A stretch of DNA of 64,000 nucleotides, taken from NCBI RefSeq assembly GCF_019312595.1, contig NZ_JAHWDQ010000003.1, positions 124,001 through 188,000 on the forward strand. Reading direction: 5' to 3'. The position numbers and the translations under genes were made by a program. Positions 8,606 to 17,012 of this stretch are shown piece by piece (positions within the stretch are counted from its first letter, which is position 1; each line of letters starts with the position of its first letter). The stretch is from Zhongshania aquimaris. Its GTDB lineage: Bacteria; Pseudomonadota; Gammaproteobacteria; Pseudomonadales; Spongiibacteraceae. A model generated the notes under the pieces. The model did not search any database and was not told the DNA's origin. It was given only the letters and a program-made list of their open reading frames with translations.

Positions 8606-9538
8606 TTAAGCAGCTTTACGAGGCGTTGTAATCGGAGCGACTATACTGCCCTGCGCGACTAAAACAGCATCGCCACCAATGCGGACCTTTAGGGAAGCGG
8701 TCGCTTTTTTAACAAATTCAACCTGCAATACGCTCTGACGCTTGGCTTTGTGGCCACGCTCTAACCAGAATGTGTGGGTACCGTCTGCCAAACCCCGTGT
8801 GTCACACAAACTGGCAACAAACGCGGGAATCGCCGCGCCAACCGGCGGACTGTCGTCATGAGCGATGTGCTCACCGAGAATTCGCAGATGGAAATCAGTT
8901 TGCAGCGATTCGGTTTCACTGCAGTACACAAGAATTTCATTCACGGCCACTGAGGACGCACTGCTGCGCGACCAGGCTTCTAAGCTAAAACGAGCCCGGT
9001 ACACTGCATCCATCGAGCGCAATGGCACGATCAAATACGGTGTATCACAACTGACGAAGAGGGTCTTCGCCTTACGAGTTTCAATATCATTTGGCCTCAA
9101 ACCCAAAACTTGCTGAAGCTCATTATTATCTGGCACGTAGCGATCAATTTGCGGAATGACAGACATTGATAGCTGGGTAAGTAAACGACCGTCTTTTTGG
9201 GAAAGTACCACATCAAAAATCTTGGACCCTTGCGAAAAATGCACGACGCAATCTCGTTCGCCAACGGGTAATGCGTTGCTGTGAACTAAAGTGCGCGCCG
9301 CCGCGACAACACTGTGACTGCCAACGGTGCGCTCCCCAGAGGGAGAGAAAACACGCAACTCGGCAGCGACATCACTGCTGCCGGGAAAGATAAATACGGT
9401 TTCGGGGTGATTCATTTCTTTCGCAATAAGCTGCATTTGGCACTCGTCCAGGCCAGCTGCTTGAGGAAAGACCGATATTTGAGCGCCGCTGTAGGCTGCC
9501 TGAGTAAACACATCTACAGTGTGATAAGCGTAATCCAT
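8606..9538 (-). CDS. PhzF family protein
   Basis: A 310-residue protein with the diaminopimelate-epimerase-like fold of PhzF. The N-terminal catalytic glutamate is in EMNHPETVFIF (E46), and the second conserved region is RVFSPSGERTVGSHSVVAAA, where GSHS replaces the commoner G-H-P/A. PhzF itself isomerises a phenazine precursor, but most family members outside phenazine clusters have unknown substrates, and no other phz gene is nearby. The start at 9538 follows a ribosome site (AAGGAG). It appears to be a single-gene unit with a hairpin behind it. Confidence 0.8.
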   Translation of the reverse strand: MDYAYHTVDVFTQAAYSGAQISVFPQAAGLDECQMQLIAKEMNHPETVFIFPGSSDVAAELRVFSPSGERTVGSHSVVAAARTLVHSNALPVGERDCVVHFSQGSKIFDVVLSQKDGRLLTQLSMSVIPQIDRYVPDNNELQQVLGLRPNDIETRKAKTLFVSCDTPYLIVPLRSMDAVYRARFSLEAWSRSSASSVAVNEILVYCSETESLQTDFHLRILGEHIAHDDSPPVGAAIPAFVASLCDTRGLADGTHTFWLERGHKAKRQSVLQVEFVKKATASLKVRIGGDAVLVAQGSIVAPITTPRKAA

Positions 9539-9684
9539 GTAATCTCCTTATTTTTTGTTTGCTGACAGCTCAAGAACAGGGCTTAAAATACGCCTAAGCA
9601 CCCTTCAGCTGCCTATAACAATAGCTCGCTTTGACAAAAAGCGCATAATTAAATTCGGAGAGGTCAAGAGCACTGCCAGATAGA

Positions 9685-10260
9685 CTATAGCTCGCCATCT
9701 GATTTGGATTTCCAACCAACATGCTGTGCCCACAGGGGACTCGGGGAGCTTACTCTGATCGGAAATTCACCAGTCTTACGATCTTCAAAATACTCAGTCA
9801 GCACATCCGTGACTATCGGAAACGCCAACTCTGACCAAGGTATCTCATCTTCGGAAAACAACCTGGACTCGAGACTTTCCGGACCGATACCGTAGCCGCC
9901 ATCCAGATCACCACGGTAAAAAACATACACTTGATTGATATGAGGAATATCAAACAGGCGATACAGCGTTTCACCGGTAACTTTAGCGGCAGCTTCTTCT
10001 CGCGTTTCACGCAGGGCCCCATCGAGCATGGTTTCGCCGTTTTCCATAAACCCGGCGGGTATGGTCCAATAACCCAGCCGCGGCTCAATGGCACGGCGAC
10101 AAAGTAAAACCTGCTGCCCAGCAACAGGTAAACAACCAACGACTACTTTGGGGTTTTGATAATGAATAGTCTTGCACTGTGGACACACAGAGCGAAGACG
10201 GTCATCACCAGCCGGGATTTGTTTGACGACTTCTACGCCGCACTCACTGCAATATTTCAT
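9685..10260 (-). CDS. Nudix hydrolase with N-terminal zinc ribbon
   Basis: A 191-residue protein. Cysteines C4, C7, C26 and C29 (CSEC and CPQC) form a zinc ribbon as in NADH pyrophosphatases (NudC), and residues 70-94 form a complete Nudix box: G-x5-E then RETREEAA (the REUxEE core). The enzyme should hydrolyse a nucleoside diphosphate linked to another moiety, with NADH or ADP-ribose as plausible substrates. It is shorter than E. coli NudC (257 residues) and lacks its N-terminal domain, so I do not give a symbol. The start is supported by GGGAGGGTA just before ATG. The flavin reductase gene follows upstream with a 21-bp gap, so they are probably co-transcribed. Confidence 0.87.
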   Translation of the reverse strand: MKYCSECGVEVVKQIPAGDDRLRSVCPQCKTIHYQNPKVVVGCLPVAGQQVLLCRRAIEPRLGYWTIPAGFMENGETMLDGALRETREEAAAKVTGETLYRLFDIPHINQVYVFYRGDLDGGYGIGPESLESRLFSEDEIPWSELAFPIVTDVLTEYFEDRKTGEFPIRVSSPSPLWAQHVGWKSKSDGEL

Positions 10261-10281
10261 TACCCTCCCGACTCCAGCGTA

Positions 10282-10758
10282 CTAGCGTAATTCGCGGTAT
10301 TGGCCCGCATGGAATACCAACGGTTTGGCACCAGGCTTGCAATCCATTTCAATCACTTTACCAACTACAATGATATGGTCGCCACCATCATAATGTGCCC
10401 AAGTCTCACATTCAAAGCTCGTTAAGGCACCGCGTAGCACTGGGGCTCCGCTTTTACCAATGCGATAGTGGTCGTCTAATAAATCGTGCTCGCTCTTCTT
10501 TGCATAATGATTAGACATAGCCACTTGATCACTCGCCAGCACATTCACTGTGAAGGTCTTGGATTTGTTAAACGCGTCAAGGCACTCGGAATCGTTGCGC
10601 AAACTCCACAATACCAAAGCGGGGTCTAAGGACACCGAGGCGAAGGAATTCACCGTCATACCAAAGGGATTGTAGCCTGCGGGGTTTGCGGTGATGACAC
10701 AAACACCGGTGCTAAATTGGCCGAGGGCATTTCGGAATTGACGTGGATCTAGGCTCAT
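10282..10758 (-). CDS. Flavin reductase family protein (FMN-binding split barrel)
   Basis: A 158-residue flavin reductase-like protein. The segment GQFSTGVCVITANPAG near the N-terminus, then MTVNSFASVSLDPALVLWSL and TFTVNVLASDQ, is the usual FMN-binding split-barrel pattern; GDHIIVVGKVIEMD and a terminal FHAGQYREL are also typical. These enzymes use NAD(P)H to reduce flavin, often for a partner monooxygenase. No monooxygenase is adjacent, so the partner may be elsewhere. The start has a good ribosome site (AGGAAACGCT-ATG). It precedes the Nudix gene by 21 bp. Confidence 0.87.
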   Translation of the reverse strand: MSLDPRQFRNALGQFSTGVCVITANPAGYNPFGMTVNSFASVSLDPALVLWSLRNDSECLDAFNKSKTFTVNVLASDQVAMSNHYAKKSEHDLLDDHYRIGKSGAPVLRGALTSFECETWAHYDGGDHIIVVGKVIEMDCKPGAKPLVFHAGQYRELR

Positions 10759-10889
10759 AGCGTTTCCTGTTTTTTACTCATTATGTGGTAAGTCACCGAC
10801 GGCGCCAGCGTTATTACACTCTCTTAACTGGCGCGAATTATACACGCCGTCAACCGACAAGTTCAGCCTAGAAAGCTACTCCGATTGGA

Positions 10890-11348
10890 CTACTCGGCCC
10901 ACCGTCCAAGGGACTCAGCGTCAGAGACCCGCGCGTCCACCCAGCGCTCACTGCCGTCACTCTTCTTTTCTTTTTTCCAGAATGGCGCTTCGGTCTTTAG
11001 GTAATCCATAATAAATTCACAGGCGGCGAAGGCCGCGTGACGATGCATCGCACCCACCCCAACAAACACGATCTGGGCGCCAGGCAGCAATTTGCCGACC
11101 CGATGGATGACGGTCACCGACAGCAGTGGCCACCGTGTATTCGCTCTTTCAATAATGGACTCAATACTGCGCTCTGTCATGCCAGGGTAGTGCTCTAACT
11201 CCATCGCAACAACATTGTCGCCCTCATTATAATCCCGCATCACCCCCACAAACTGAGCCACCGCACCACAGCGATTACTGCTCGCCAGGGCCCGGCACTC
11301 TTCACTCACATCAAAATCTGCTTGGTGAATAAGGACGCGACTCTGCAT
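10890..11348 (-). CDS. moaE: Molybdopterin synthase catalytic subunit MoaE
   Basis: A 152-residue large subunit of molybdopterin synthase, which inserts sulfur carried by the MoaD C-terminus into precursor Z (cPMP). Landmarks are VAQFVGVMRDYNEGDNV, MELEHYPGMTERSI, HRVGKLLPGAQIVFVGVGA, HRHAAFAACEFIMDYLK and the active-site segment KTEAPFWKKE containing the catalytic lysine. The ribosome site GGGAGG overlaps the end of moaD and the start codon is only one base from the moaD stop, so the two are translationally linked. Cofactor made here would serve the IorAB-type enzyme at 23.5-26.2 kb. moaA and moaB are not in the window. Confidence 0.94.
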   Translation of the reverse strand: MQSRVLIHQADFDVSEECRALASSNRCGAVAQFVGVMRDYNEGDNVVAMELEHYPGMTERSIESIIERANTRWPLLSVTVIHRVGKLLPGAQIVFVGVGAMHRHAAFAACEFIMDYLKTEAPFWKKEKKSDGSERWVDARVSDAESLGRWAE

Positions 11349-11349
11349 A

Positions 11350-11601
11350 TCAGCCTCCCGTTACCGGGGGATAAAACGCAACTTCATCACCATCCGCAAT
11401 AGCATCACCGTCGTGCGCAATGGTTTGGTTAACGGCGCATAAGGTATTGTCGGCCAGTAAAGCCTGCGCCCAGTGGTCGCCACCCTCTTTCACGAGTCGG
11501 TTTTTTAAATCAGCTACCGTGGTTGTTGAATGAAGCTCCACCGTCATCTGCCCCAAACCAAGCAACTCACGGTATTTAGCAAAAAACAAAACCTTTATCA
11601 T
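11350..11601 (-). CDS. moaD: Molybdopterin synthase sulfur-carrier subunit MoaD
   Basis: An 83-residue ubiquitin-like protein ending in VTGG, the C-terminal Gly-Gly that is adenylated and thiocarboxylated to carry sulfur. I place the start at ATG 11601 ([15 protein letters not shown], the conserved N-terminus). Its ATG overlaps the moaC stop codon as ATGA, a classic coupling arrangement. Length and strand pattern match the family. Confidence 0.93.
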   Translation of the reverse strand: MIKVLFFAKYRELLGLGQMTVELHSTTTVADLKNRLVKEGGDHWAQALLADNTLCAVNQTIAHDGDAIADGDEVAFYPPVTGG

Positions 11602-12089
11602 TGCGATGATTCGCCCGCGATCCAATTGCCCGAGCGGCCACCAGATTTTGTCAGCAACTTAATATCTGACACGATCATGCCCTTATCCACCGCCTTGCAC
11701 ATATCATAAATCGTTAAGGCCGCGACCGACACGGCGGTCAAAGCCTCCATTTCGACGCCGGTCTGCCCTGCCAATTTACAACGAGCCAGAATATGCACCG
11801 CGCTATTGGCAGTATCCAAAGTAAAATCCAGCTTTACCGACGACAACATCAAAGGATGGCACAAAGGAATCAAATCTGAACATTTTTTTGCCCCTTGAAT
11901 CCCTGCAATTCTAGCAACGGCTAAGACATCACCTTTTTTATGCCCGCCCTCAGCAATTAATGACAGGGTTTCTGGAGCCATGGTCACAATACCGCTGGCA
12001 TGTGCCTCGCGCTGGGTAACCGCTTTCTCGGTTACATCCACCATCTGGGCATTACCCTTGTTATCGAAGTGCGTTAACTCATTGCTCAT
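11598..12089 (-). CDS. moaC: Cyclic pyranopterin monophosphate synthase MoaC
   Basis: A 163-residue enzyme that, after MoaA, forms cyclic pyranopterin monophosphate in molybdenum cofactor synthesis. Conserved segments are [70 protein letters not shown] and CKAVDKGM. The start at 12089 has the ribosome site GAGGTG seven bases upstream; the open frame extends further upstream but overlaps the neighbouring MBL gene and lacks family similarity. moaC, moaD and moaE run as one operon in that order. It begins seven bases after the end of the glyoxalase-II-like gene, so that gene may be in the same transcript. Confidence 0.94.
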   Translation of the reverse strand: MSNELTHFDNKGNAQMVDVTEKAVTQREAHASGIVTMAPETLSLIAEGGHKKGDVLAVARIAGIQGAKKCSDLIPLCHPLMLSSVKLDFTLDTANSAVHILARCKLAGQTGVEMEALTAVSVAALTIYDMCKAVDKGMIVSDIKLLTKSGGRSGNWIAGESSQ

Positions 12090-12096
12090 AAACACC

Positions 12097-12747
12097 TCAA
12101 CCGAAGCGATGATCGGCGACAAAGGGATTTGTTTCTCGCTCGTGACCAAACGTTGATGTGGGGCCGTGGCCGGGAATAAACGTAATATCATCTCCCAGGG
12201 GCCAAAGTTTGTTTTGAATGGAATTAACCAGCGTATCGAAATCGCCTTTTGGAAAATCAGTGCGACCAATTGAGCCCTGAAATAAAACATCGCCAACAAT
12301 CGCTAGACGCGCAGACTCATGAAAGAATACTACGTGACCAGGGGTGTGACCTGGGCAAAATTTAACCGCCAAGGTTTGCTTGCCGAATGTAACGCTGTCC
12401 TCGTCCTCCAGCCACTGATCTGGAGTAAAGGCCTCCGCATGCGGAAACCCCGTCATCTTGCACCATTCCGGCAGTTTATCGATCCAGAAAGCATCCTCTT
12501 TCTGTGGACCAATAATCTTTACACCATATTTTTTGCGCATAACATCCGCAGCAGCGCAATGATCCATATGCCCGTGAGTGAGATAAATCACCTCTAAGGT
12601 GCCACCCAACTCCTCAATCGCCGCTTCAATATTTTCAATGTCGCCACCTGGGTCGAAGATAGCCGCCTTGCCAGTTTCTTCACACACCATTACAGAGCAA
12701 TTCTGCTGGTACGCCGTCACCGGCACAATTGTGCATTTAATCGTCAT
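12097..12747 (-). CDS. Metallo-beta-lactamase-fold hydrolase, glyoxalase II-like
   Basis: A 216-residue MBL-fold hydrolase. The metal motif is LTHGHMDH (H58, H60, D62, H63), followed by [28 protein letters not shown] and [13 protein letters not shown], which together match the short glyoxalase II-like YcbL group rather than true beta-lactamases. A thiolester hydrolase activity is likely, but the substrate is unproven; it lacks the glutathione-binding C-terminal domain of classic GloB. ATG 12747 ([19 protein letters not shown]) fits the family start; a TTG four codons upstream is possible. It stands immediately upstream of moaC on the same strand. Confidence 0.88.
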   Translation of the reverse strand: MTIKCTIVPVTAYQQNCSVMVCEETGKAAIFDPGGDIENIEAAIEELGGTLEVIYLTHGHMDHCAAADVMRKKYGVKIIGPQKEDAFWIDKLPEWCKMTGFPHAEAFTPDQWLEDEDSVTFGKQTLAVKFCPGHTPGHVVFFHESARLAIVGDVLFQGSIGRTDFPKGDFDTLVNSIQNKLWPLGDDITFIPGHGPTSTFGHERETNPFVADHRFG

Positions 12748-12956
12748 AACTCGTCGCAATTCATTCGCTAAAACGTCAATGATAAGCAGTCAGGGACCAA
12801 GTTAACAGCACCACGAAAAATTACTCGGACAAGGACCTAACAGCTGCACGGCGGAGAGAGGAATTAAATACTATGGAGAAGAAGGTATGCGCGGAAAGGA
12901 TCTGCATAAATCAAAGATAGCCGTTTACCGATCAACGGCTATAAAACCAAGTTTCA

Positions 12957-13325
12957 CTACTTATACACTACCTGGCCACGATACATCTGACGGGTTTGCT
13001 GGCGCTCGGCGGGGACCTGGGACTGTGCCGGAAGTTCTTTATCGCGGTAAATCTTGGTTCCCCGATAGGTGACCTCCGTCGCTTGCCGAGCGTTAATGTC
13101 CTTCGCGACAGGTTTAGTGGCAGTCTCCAATTGAAATGGAATACCGGCAAGGGACATTATTTCCACCACCGTTTTACGCGTAAAAGGATCTCGGCTACGT
13201 TTGCCAATATCGCCCAAGCTAGGGAGAAGCTGCGGATCCGCAAGCCGAATTTTTGTCCCAAACTCAGCAAAAATGCGCGCCCGCAATTGCTGTAACAGCG
13301 TTACCATTTCCGGAGAATACACCAT
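12957..13325 (-). CDS. Small conserved protein with C-terminal YRG-type motifs (possibly DUF4278-like)
   Basis: A 122-residue protein with a strong ribosome site (AAGGAGTTCT-ATG), so it is probably real. The N-terminal half is helical (SPEMVTLLQQLRARIFAEFG). The C-terminus contains two similar short strands, VTYRGTKIYRD and QMYRGQVVYK, separated by a polar linker; paired YRG motifs occur in DUF4278. No catalytic residues, signal peptide or membrane segment are seen. Function is unknown. It is a single gene, with 197 bp to the MBL gene start and 564 bp to the tRNA-Ser. Confidence 0.6.
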   Translation of the reverse strand: MVYSPEMVTLLQQLRARIFAEFGTKIRLADPQLLPSLGDIGKRSRDPFTRKTVVEIMSLAGIPFQLETATKPVAKDINARQATEVTYRGTKIYRDKELPAQSQVPAERQQTRQMYRGQVVYK

Positions 13326-13721
13326 AGAACTCCTTCTTTTACGACGAAAACTGGATACGACTAGCGGTGCTGAGCGCGCAGGTCAACATACTTGTCTGTC
13401 ATGAAGCAATAAGTGTTCCACTTGTTTTTTGCCCACCGAAGCGAGTACCTGAGTAAAGTTACCGCGAATTTGCGCACCAAATAAGAGCCTAGAAAAATAG
13501 CCGCACCACAATAACGCAATAGAAGAGAATCAAATTAAAAGGCCAATTGCCATTAGCATCGATTTTGGTTAGAGTAGCCGCCCTCAAAACGCGGTGCACA
13601 CCACATTTTGAAAATCGGTAAACCGCTTGTAGCAGATTCCCGAAGTAATGACATAACGAGCACGCAGGTGTGCAACCTGACGCTCGCTAAACCATCTAAA
13701 AATGTACTGTAATCGATTTTA

Positions 13722-13824
13722 GTGAGGTGTCCGACAAGATTGTTTAGCAATCTTGGACGTTGGCGCTTTGCGACAACGGGGGGCAGCCCCGAGCTCTGAT
13801 AAGAGCGAGTCATTGGCTGAAGGA
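13722..13824 (+). pseudogene. Decayed 5' fragments of tRNA-Ser upstream of the intact copy
   Basis: Bases 13722-13734 (GTGAGGTGTCCGA) repeat the acceptor and D-stem start of the intact tRNA at 13891-13903. Bases 13814-13824 (TGGCTGAAGGA) repeat its D-loop/D-stem. Between them lie a perfect 8-bp stem-loop, CAAGATTG-TTTAG-CAATCTTG (13735-13755), and unrelated sequence. No complete cloverleaf can be formed. The rest of the 13326-13889 spacer shows no gene that I can support. Confidence 0.55.
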
Positions 13825-13889
13825 ACGAGCACCTTGTGCTCGCTAATTGGTAACACCAGCTAAGGCCAACGACAAGATATTTAAGAATT

Positions 13890-13979
13890 GGTGAGGTGTC
13901 CGAGTGGCTGAAGGAGCACGCCTGGAAAGTGTGTAACGGGTCAAACTGTTCGAGGGTTCGAATCCCTCCCTCACCGCCA
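13890..13979 (+). tRNA. tRNA-Ser(GGA)
   Basis: The acceptor stem pairs GGTGAGG (13890-13896) with CCTCACC (13969-13975), followed by discriminator G and an encoded CCA (13977-13979). The D-arm, a CTGGAAA anticodon loop with anticodon GGA at 13924-13926, a long class II variable arm (about 13938-13950) and the T-arm GAGGGTTCGAATCCCTC are all present. It closely resembles E. coli serX-type tRNA-Ser. It reads UCC and, by wobble, UCU serine codons. Confidence 0.97.
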
Positions 13980-13989
13980 TAAAATAAAT

Positions 13990-14014
13990 AACCCGGCCTC
14001 GCGCCGGGTTTTTT
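13990..14014 (+). terminator. Rho-independent terminator of tRNA-Ser
   Basis: AACCCGGC (13990-13997) pairs with GCCGGGTT (14003-14010) around a five-base loop and is followed by TTTTTT. It starts 11 bases after the tRNA CCA end. Confidence 0.9.
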
Positions 14015-14032
14015 ATTTATGTTGTATGAGTC

Positions 14033-14161
14033 GGTGAGAACCCTCGCCAGGGTTCGATAAATTGCGACCAGCAATTTAAACAAGCCGCGCTTCACAGCGG
14101 CGCAGCCCGCAGGGTCAAAGCAGCCCCTAGGCTGATTTGATTTATCCCTCCCTCACCGCCA
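14033..14161 (+). pseudogene. Interrupted second copy of tRNA-Ser
   Basis: GGTGAG at 14033-14038 repeats the tRNA 5' end and AGGGTTCGAT (about 14049-14058) repeats the T-arm. The expected 3' half, ATCCCTCCCTCACCGCCA, appears only at 14144-14161, after about 85 unrelated bases. The anticodon arm and variable arm are absent, so it cannot make a functional tRNA. It is followed by its own copy of the terminator. Confidence 0.6.
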
Positions 14162-14171
14162 TTAAATAAAT

Positions 14172-14197
14172 AACCCGGCACATGGCCGGGTTTTTTA
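14172..14197 (+). terminator. Duplicate tRNA-Ser terminator
   Basis: AACCCGGC (14172-14179) and GCCGGGTT (14185-14192) form the same stem as the terminator at 13990, with a different loop (ACATG) and the same T run. The flanking bases (TTAAATAAAT before, TTTTTTATTT after) are also shared, showing that tRNA end and terminator were duplicated together. Confidence 0.8.
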
Positions 14198-14214
14198 TTT
14201 GTTCTGTGTGGGGT

Positions 14215-14256
14215 GGTGAGAACCCTCGCTAGAGTTCGATTTATCCCTCCCAGCCA
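14215..14256 (+). pseudogene. Third, heavily deleted copy of tRNA-Ser
   Basis: GGTGAG (14215-14220), GAGTTCGAT (about 14232-14240) and TTATCCCTCCCAGCCA (14241-14256) reproduce the tRNA 5' end, T-arm and 3' end with the middle deleted. Its last CCA touches the rdgC stop codon at 14257. Confidence 0.5.
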
Positions 14257-15195
14257 TTAAGCTGCGCTGGAAATGACCTCGCCCTGCTCGCTCAAGTCTT
14301 CGCCGCCAAAGGCGCCTAAGACAGCGGGAATAAACTTGGCAAATTCCGCTGTCATAATCGCGAAATCAACATCAAACTGTTCCGCAGCGCTTTCCGTATT
14401 CACATCACCAATTTTGTCTTGAATTAAATCACCAAAATTTAACCGCTTGATGGTGAGTTGGTCATCGACAACGAATTCAATATCTCCGGTCCAGCGCAAG
14501 GCTAATTTATTCACAAACATACCGGCCTGAATATGGCTGCCTATTTCCGCAGCGCAAAGATTTTGATTTTTGCAGCGAATCACTGAACTTTCATCGGCTT
14601 TGTCTTTGAGTTCGCACTCCCCACCCAGTTCAAAACCGACGGGCGCCGCACCCTGGATTAACCATTCAGTCATTTGGTGTTGAGCAACGTTTTTCGCTTT
14701 GACGGGTATCACCGGAAGGCTGCCCAAAGACTCTCGCAGGAAGTTTAGTAACTCTTCCGCCTTGTTATGTGAAGCCGCGTTGACGATCAATAAACCTTGT
14801 TCCGGGGCGATATAGGCAAATACGCGATTTGAGCGAGTAAATGCGCGCGGAATTAAAGAGAACGTAATTTCGTCTTTCAACTCTGTACGCTCTTTACGGC
14901 CGGGTACGCGATCTTCCGCCAACTTAATTTCTTCGATCTTGTCGGCCAGCACCTCATTCACCACCGATGCCGGTAAAATTTTATCCTGTTTCTGGGCGCA
15001 GATCATGATGCAGCCATTGCCGGCGTGGATATATTCACTACCCTGATTACCCAAGGGCATTGTCCAACCGTAGCTAGATACATCCTGACTATTACAGGGT
15101 GTAAATGACTTTTCGGCGAGCTTTTCGTTGACCTCTTCGGCGGTCAGGGTGAAAGGTTTGGTAAAACGGTAGATAAGAAGATTTTTAAACCACAT
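14257..15195 (-). CDS. rdgC: Recombination-associated protein RdgC
   Basis: A 312-residue ring-forming DNA-binding protein that coats duplex DNA and restrains RecA; it is found through the beta- and gammaproteobacteria. The N-terminus MWFKNLLIYRF and segments YGWTMPLGNQGSEYIHAGNGC, LLPASVVNEVL-like KILPASVVNEVLADKI and FTRSNRVFAYI are family hallmarks, and length is normal. I start at ATG 15195 because MWFKN is the conserved beginning; an in-frame ATG exists six codons upstream. It is a single gene whose stop codon abuts the decayed tRNA-Ser repeats. Confidence 0.94.
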   Translation of the reverse strand: MWFKNLLIYRFTKPFTLTAEEVNEKLAEKSFTPCNSQDVSSYGWTMPLGNQGSEYIHAGNGCIMICAQKQDKILPASVVNEVLADKIEEIKLAEDRVPGRKERTELKDEITFSLIPRAFTRSNRVFAYIAPEQGLLIVNAASHNKAEELLNFLRESLGSLPVIPVKAKNVAQHQMTEWLIQGAAPVGFELGGECELKDKADESSVIRCKNQNLCAAEIGSHIQAGMFVNKLALRWTGDIEFVVDDQLTIKRLNFGDLIQDKIGDVNTESAAEQFDVDFAIMTAEFAKFIPAVLGAFGGEDLSEQGEVISSAA

Positions 15196-15291
15196 GTAAA
15201 CGTCTGCCTGCACTGCTGTATATGAAGCTATCGAATTGATCGTGTATTGTATTACCTAAAGCGGCTCGATGTTTGAATAAATTTACCAAAC

Positions 15292-16920
15292 TTAGGGTGA
15301 CGAACCTTCACGCTTTGCAAAGTCTGCACTCATGTCCGCGCACTGCGCTTCATCGAAGTAGCGCTTGCAAACTTTCTCAAGTGCCACTCCGGGACTGCGT
15401 TCACAGCGCCAATCGCCCTCGTTGAAACTCTTGCCGCCGCGAGCACAGCGCTGCGTTGACTCATCCAGTAAAAGCGCTTCGCTCTGCTCGTACCACTTAT
15501 CTAGATCATCTAAAATTTGTGCTTTCATTGCCGTCGCTGAATCGCGCTTGGCCGTATTCCAAGTAGCCAAGCGCGCGATGCCCTGACGCTGCCAGCTCGC
15601 CCACAAATTAGCCAAGCCGGCTACCTGGCCATCTTTTGCTATAGGTTGGTTTTCTTCGATATCTTTCAATAAGTCCGACTGAAGCTTGGCGAGTTCGCGG
15701 GACGATAAAATAGTATCGCCAAGCACGTCATTAAACTGCGCGTTTATACGATGCTTATACCACTCATAGCGGCTATCGAGCTTATCCCGAAAATCGTCGT
15801 CCGGTAGATCGAAGCTAGTGCTTTCTTGACCAAAGCCAAGGTATTCGGCCCCCTGCTCATCTGCCCGAATACCAATACCCACAGGCTTGCCCAGCTCGTA
15901 ATTTCGGTAACTTTGCAATTGGCCATAGTGCATTACGGTCACTGGCCCGTGGTATAACCATTTTCCATCGTAAATGGCGTCAACGTTTACCGATGCCTTT
16001 GTGATAACACCGTGATGGTATATTCGCAGACGGTGAAATAAGCCGCCGTTATCAAGGTCTTTGGCCGCAATCTCTATGACTGACGCGGGGTAATCCTCGC
16101 TGAGCGCATAATATTTTGCATTCTCACAATCGTAGGCGAAAGCCTGCAATAACTTCTGTGGCACCGTTAGGTTGGGTGCACGCTCACACTCACCTAGCAG
16201 CTCGACATTAGAAAAACTTCCCGGCTCATAATAGAAATACTGAATGGGGTTCTGCACAATTTGGTAATTAAAATATTGCCGTTCAACCGTGTAAAACGTG
16301 TTATCTGCGCGCTGCGCGCTGACTTTTATGACACCTCTCGGCAAACCGTCACGAAAGCTGACATCTAAGCGGAAGGGGCCGGTCAAATTGCGATGCACTA
16401 CAGGAAATGCTTCGGGCCGCCCCTCGGGGCTAATATCTCGCCGGTACTGTAGATATTGATTTTTGCCATCCATCGCCATTAGCGGCGGCGCGCGAAAAGG
16501 ATGTAATTCTGGGTAGTGCGCTAACCAGTGGCTCCGCTTTCCCTCCGCAAGCACTCGCTGCTGTGAATCAACAATAGTAAAAGCGCCAAGAAAGGACAGA
16601 CCGCTCACCGAGGCGTTTAATTTGAAATCACCGTTAAGTCTAATCTCAAGACGCTCATTATTACCGTCCGTATAAGACTGGCGTAACTCACCGCGCTGCG
16701 GATAGCCCTTGCTATTAAATTTCCCGTCAAATTGGCTGTTAGCTGCATCTTCATACGCAACACTACCCTCGAGAAATACATCACGCTTGTAAATTCCACT
16801 GAATATTGGAGCCACTTGGTCGTCAAGTGCAAAGCGCTTGTTTTCTACGTGACCTGCGCATCCACTTAACAGCAACACACATAGACACCACCATGCTGTA
16901 TAGTTGTGTCGACTCGCCAT
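15292..16920 (-). CDS. Large lipoprotein of unknown function
   Basis: A 542-residue protein with a type II signal peptide: hydrophobic stretch WWCLCVLLLSGC, lipobox LLSGC with the modified cysteine at about residue 21. The N-terminal third has MORN-like beta-rich segments (YKRDVFLEGSVAYED, FDGKFNSKGYPQRGELRQSY, IYDGKWLYHGPVTVMHYGQ). The last ~150 residues are helical and charged and end in a cysteine-rich segment (CARGGKSFNEGDWRCERS ... CKRYFDEAQCAD), which could hold two disulfides. It should be anchored to the inner or outer membrane facing the periplasm. I recognise no family. The start has a good ribosome site (GGAGAT, about 9 bases upstream). Monocistronic. Confidence 0.75.
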   Translation of the reverse strand: MASRHNYTAWWCLCVLLLSGCAGHVENKRFALDDQVAPIFSGIYKRDVFLEGSVAYEDAANSQFDGKFNSKGYPQRGELRQSYTDGNNERLEIRLNGDFKLNASVSGLSFLGAFTIVDSQQRVLAEGKRSHWLAHYPELHPFRAPPLMAMDGKNQYLQYRRDISPEGRPEAFPVVHRNLTGPFRLDVSFRDGLPRGVIKVSAQRADNTFYTVERQYFNYQIVQNPIQYFYYEPGSFSNVELLGECERAPNLTVPQKLLQAFAYDCENAKYYALSEDYPASVIEIAAKDLDNGGLFHRLRIYHHGVITKASVNVDAIYDGKWLYHGPVTVMHYGQLQSYRNYELGKPVGIGIRADEQGAEYLGFGQESTSFDLPDDDFRDKLDSRYEWYKHRINAQFNDVLGDTILSSRELAKLQSDLLKDIEENQPIAKDGQVAGLANLWASWQRQGIARLATWNTAKRDSATAMKAQILDDLDKWYEQSEALLLDESTQRCARGGKSFNEGDWRCERSPGVALEKVCKRYFDEAQCADMSADFAKREGSSP

Positions 16921-17012
16921 ACCCTGCTATCTCCTTATAGTCTTGTTATTTTTGCGCGATCAATCATACCCTAGTCGCGCGGATTTGAATTGAACTAATT
17001 CCCAACTTTGAC

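Noticed and set aside
8606-9538. PhzF considered as part of a phenazine cluster
   Set aside because: No other phz genes are in the neighbourhood.
13553-14095. 180-codon minus-strand frame containing GGEGGIRTLE
   Set aside because: It is antisense to tRNA-Ser and its repeats; such frames arise from the tRNA-Ser acceptor/T-arm and are a well-known false gene.
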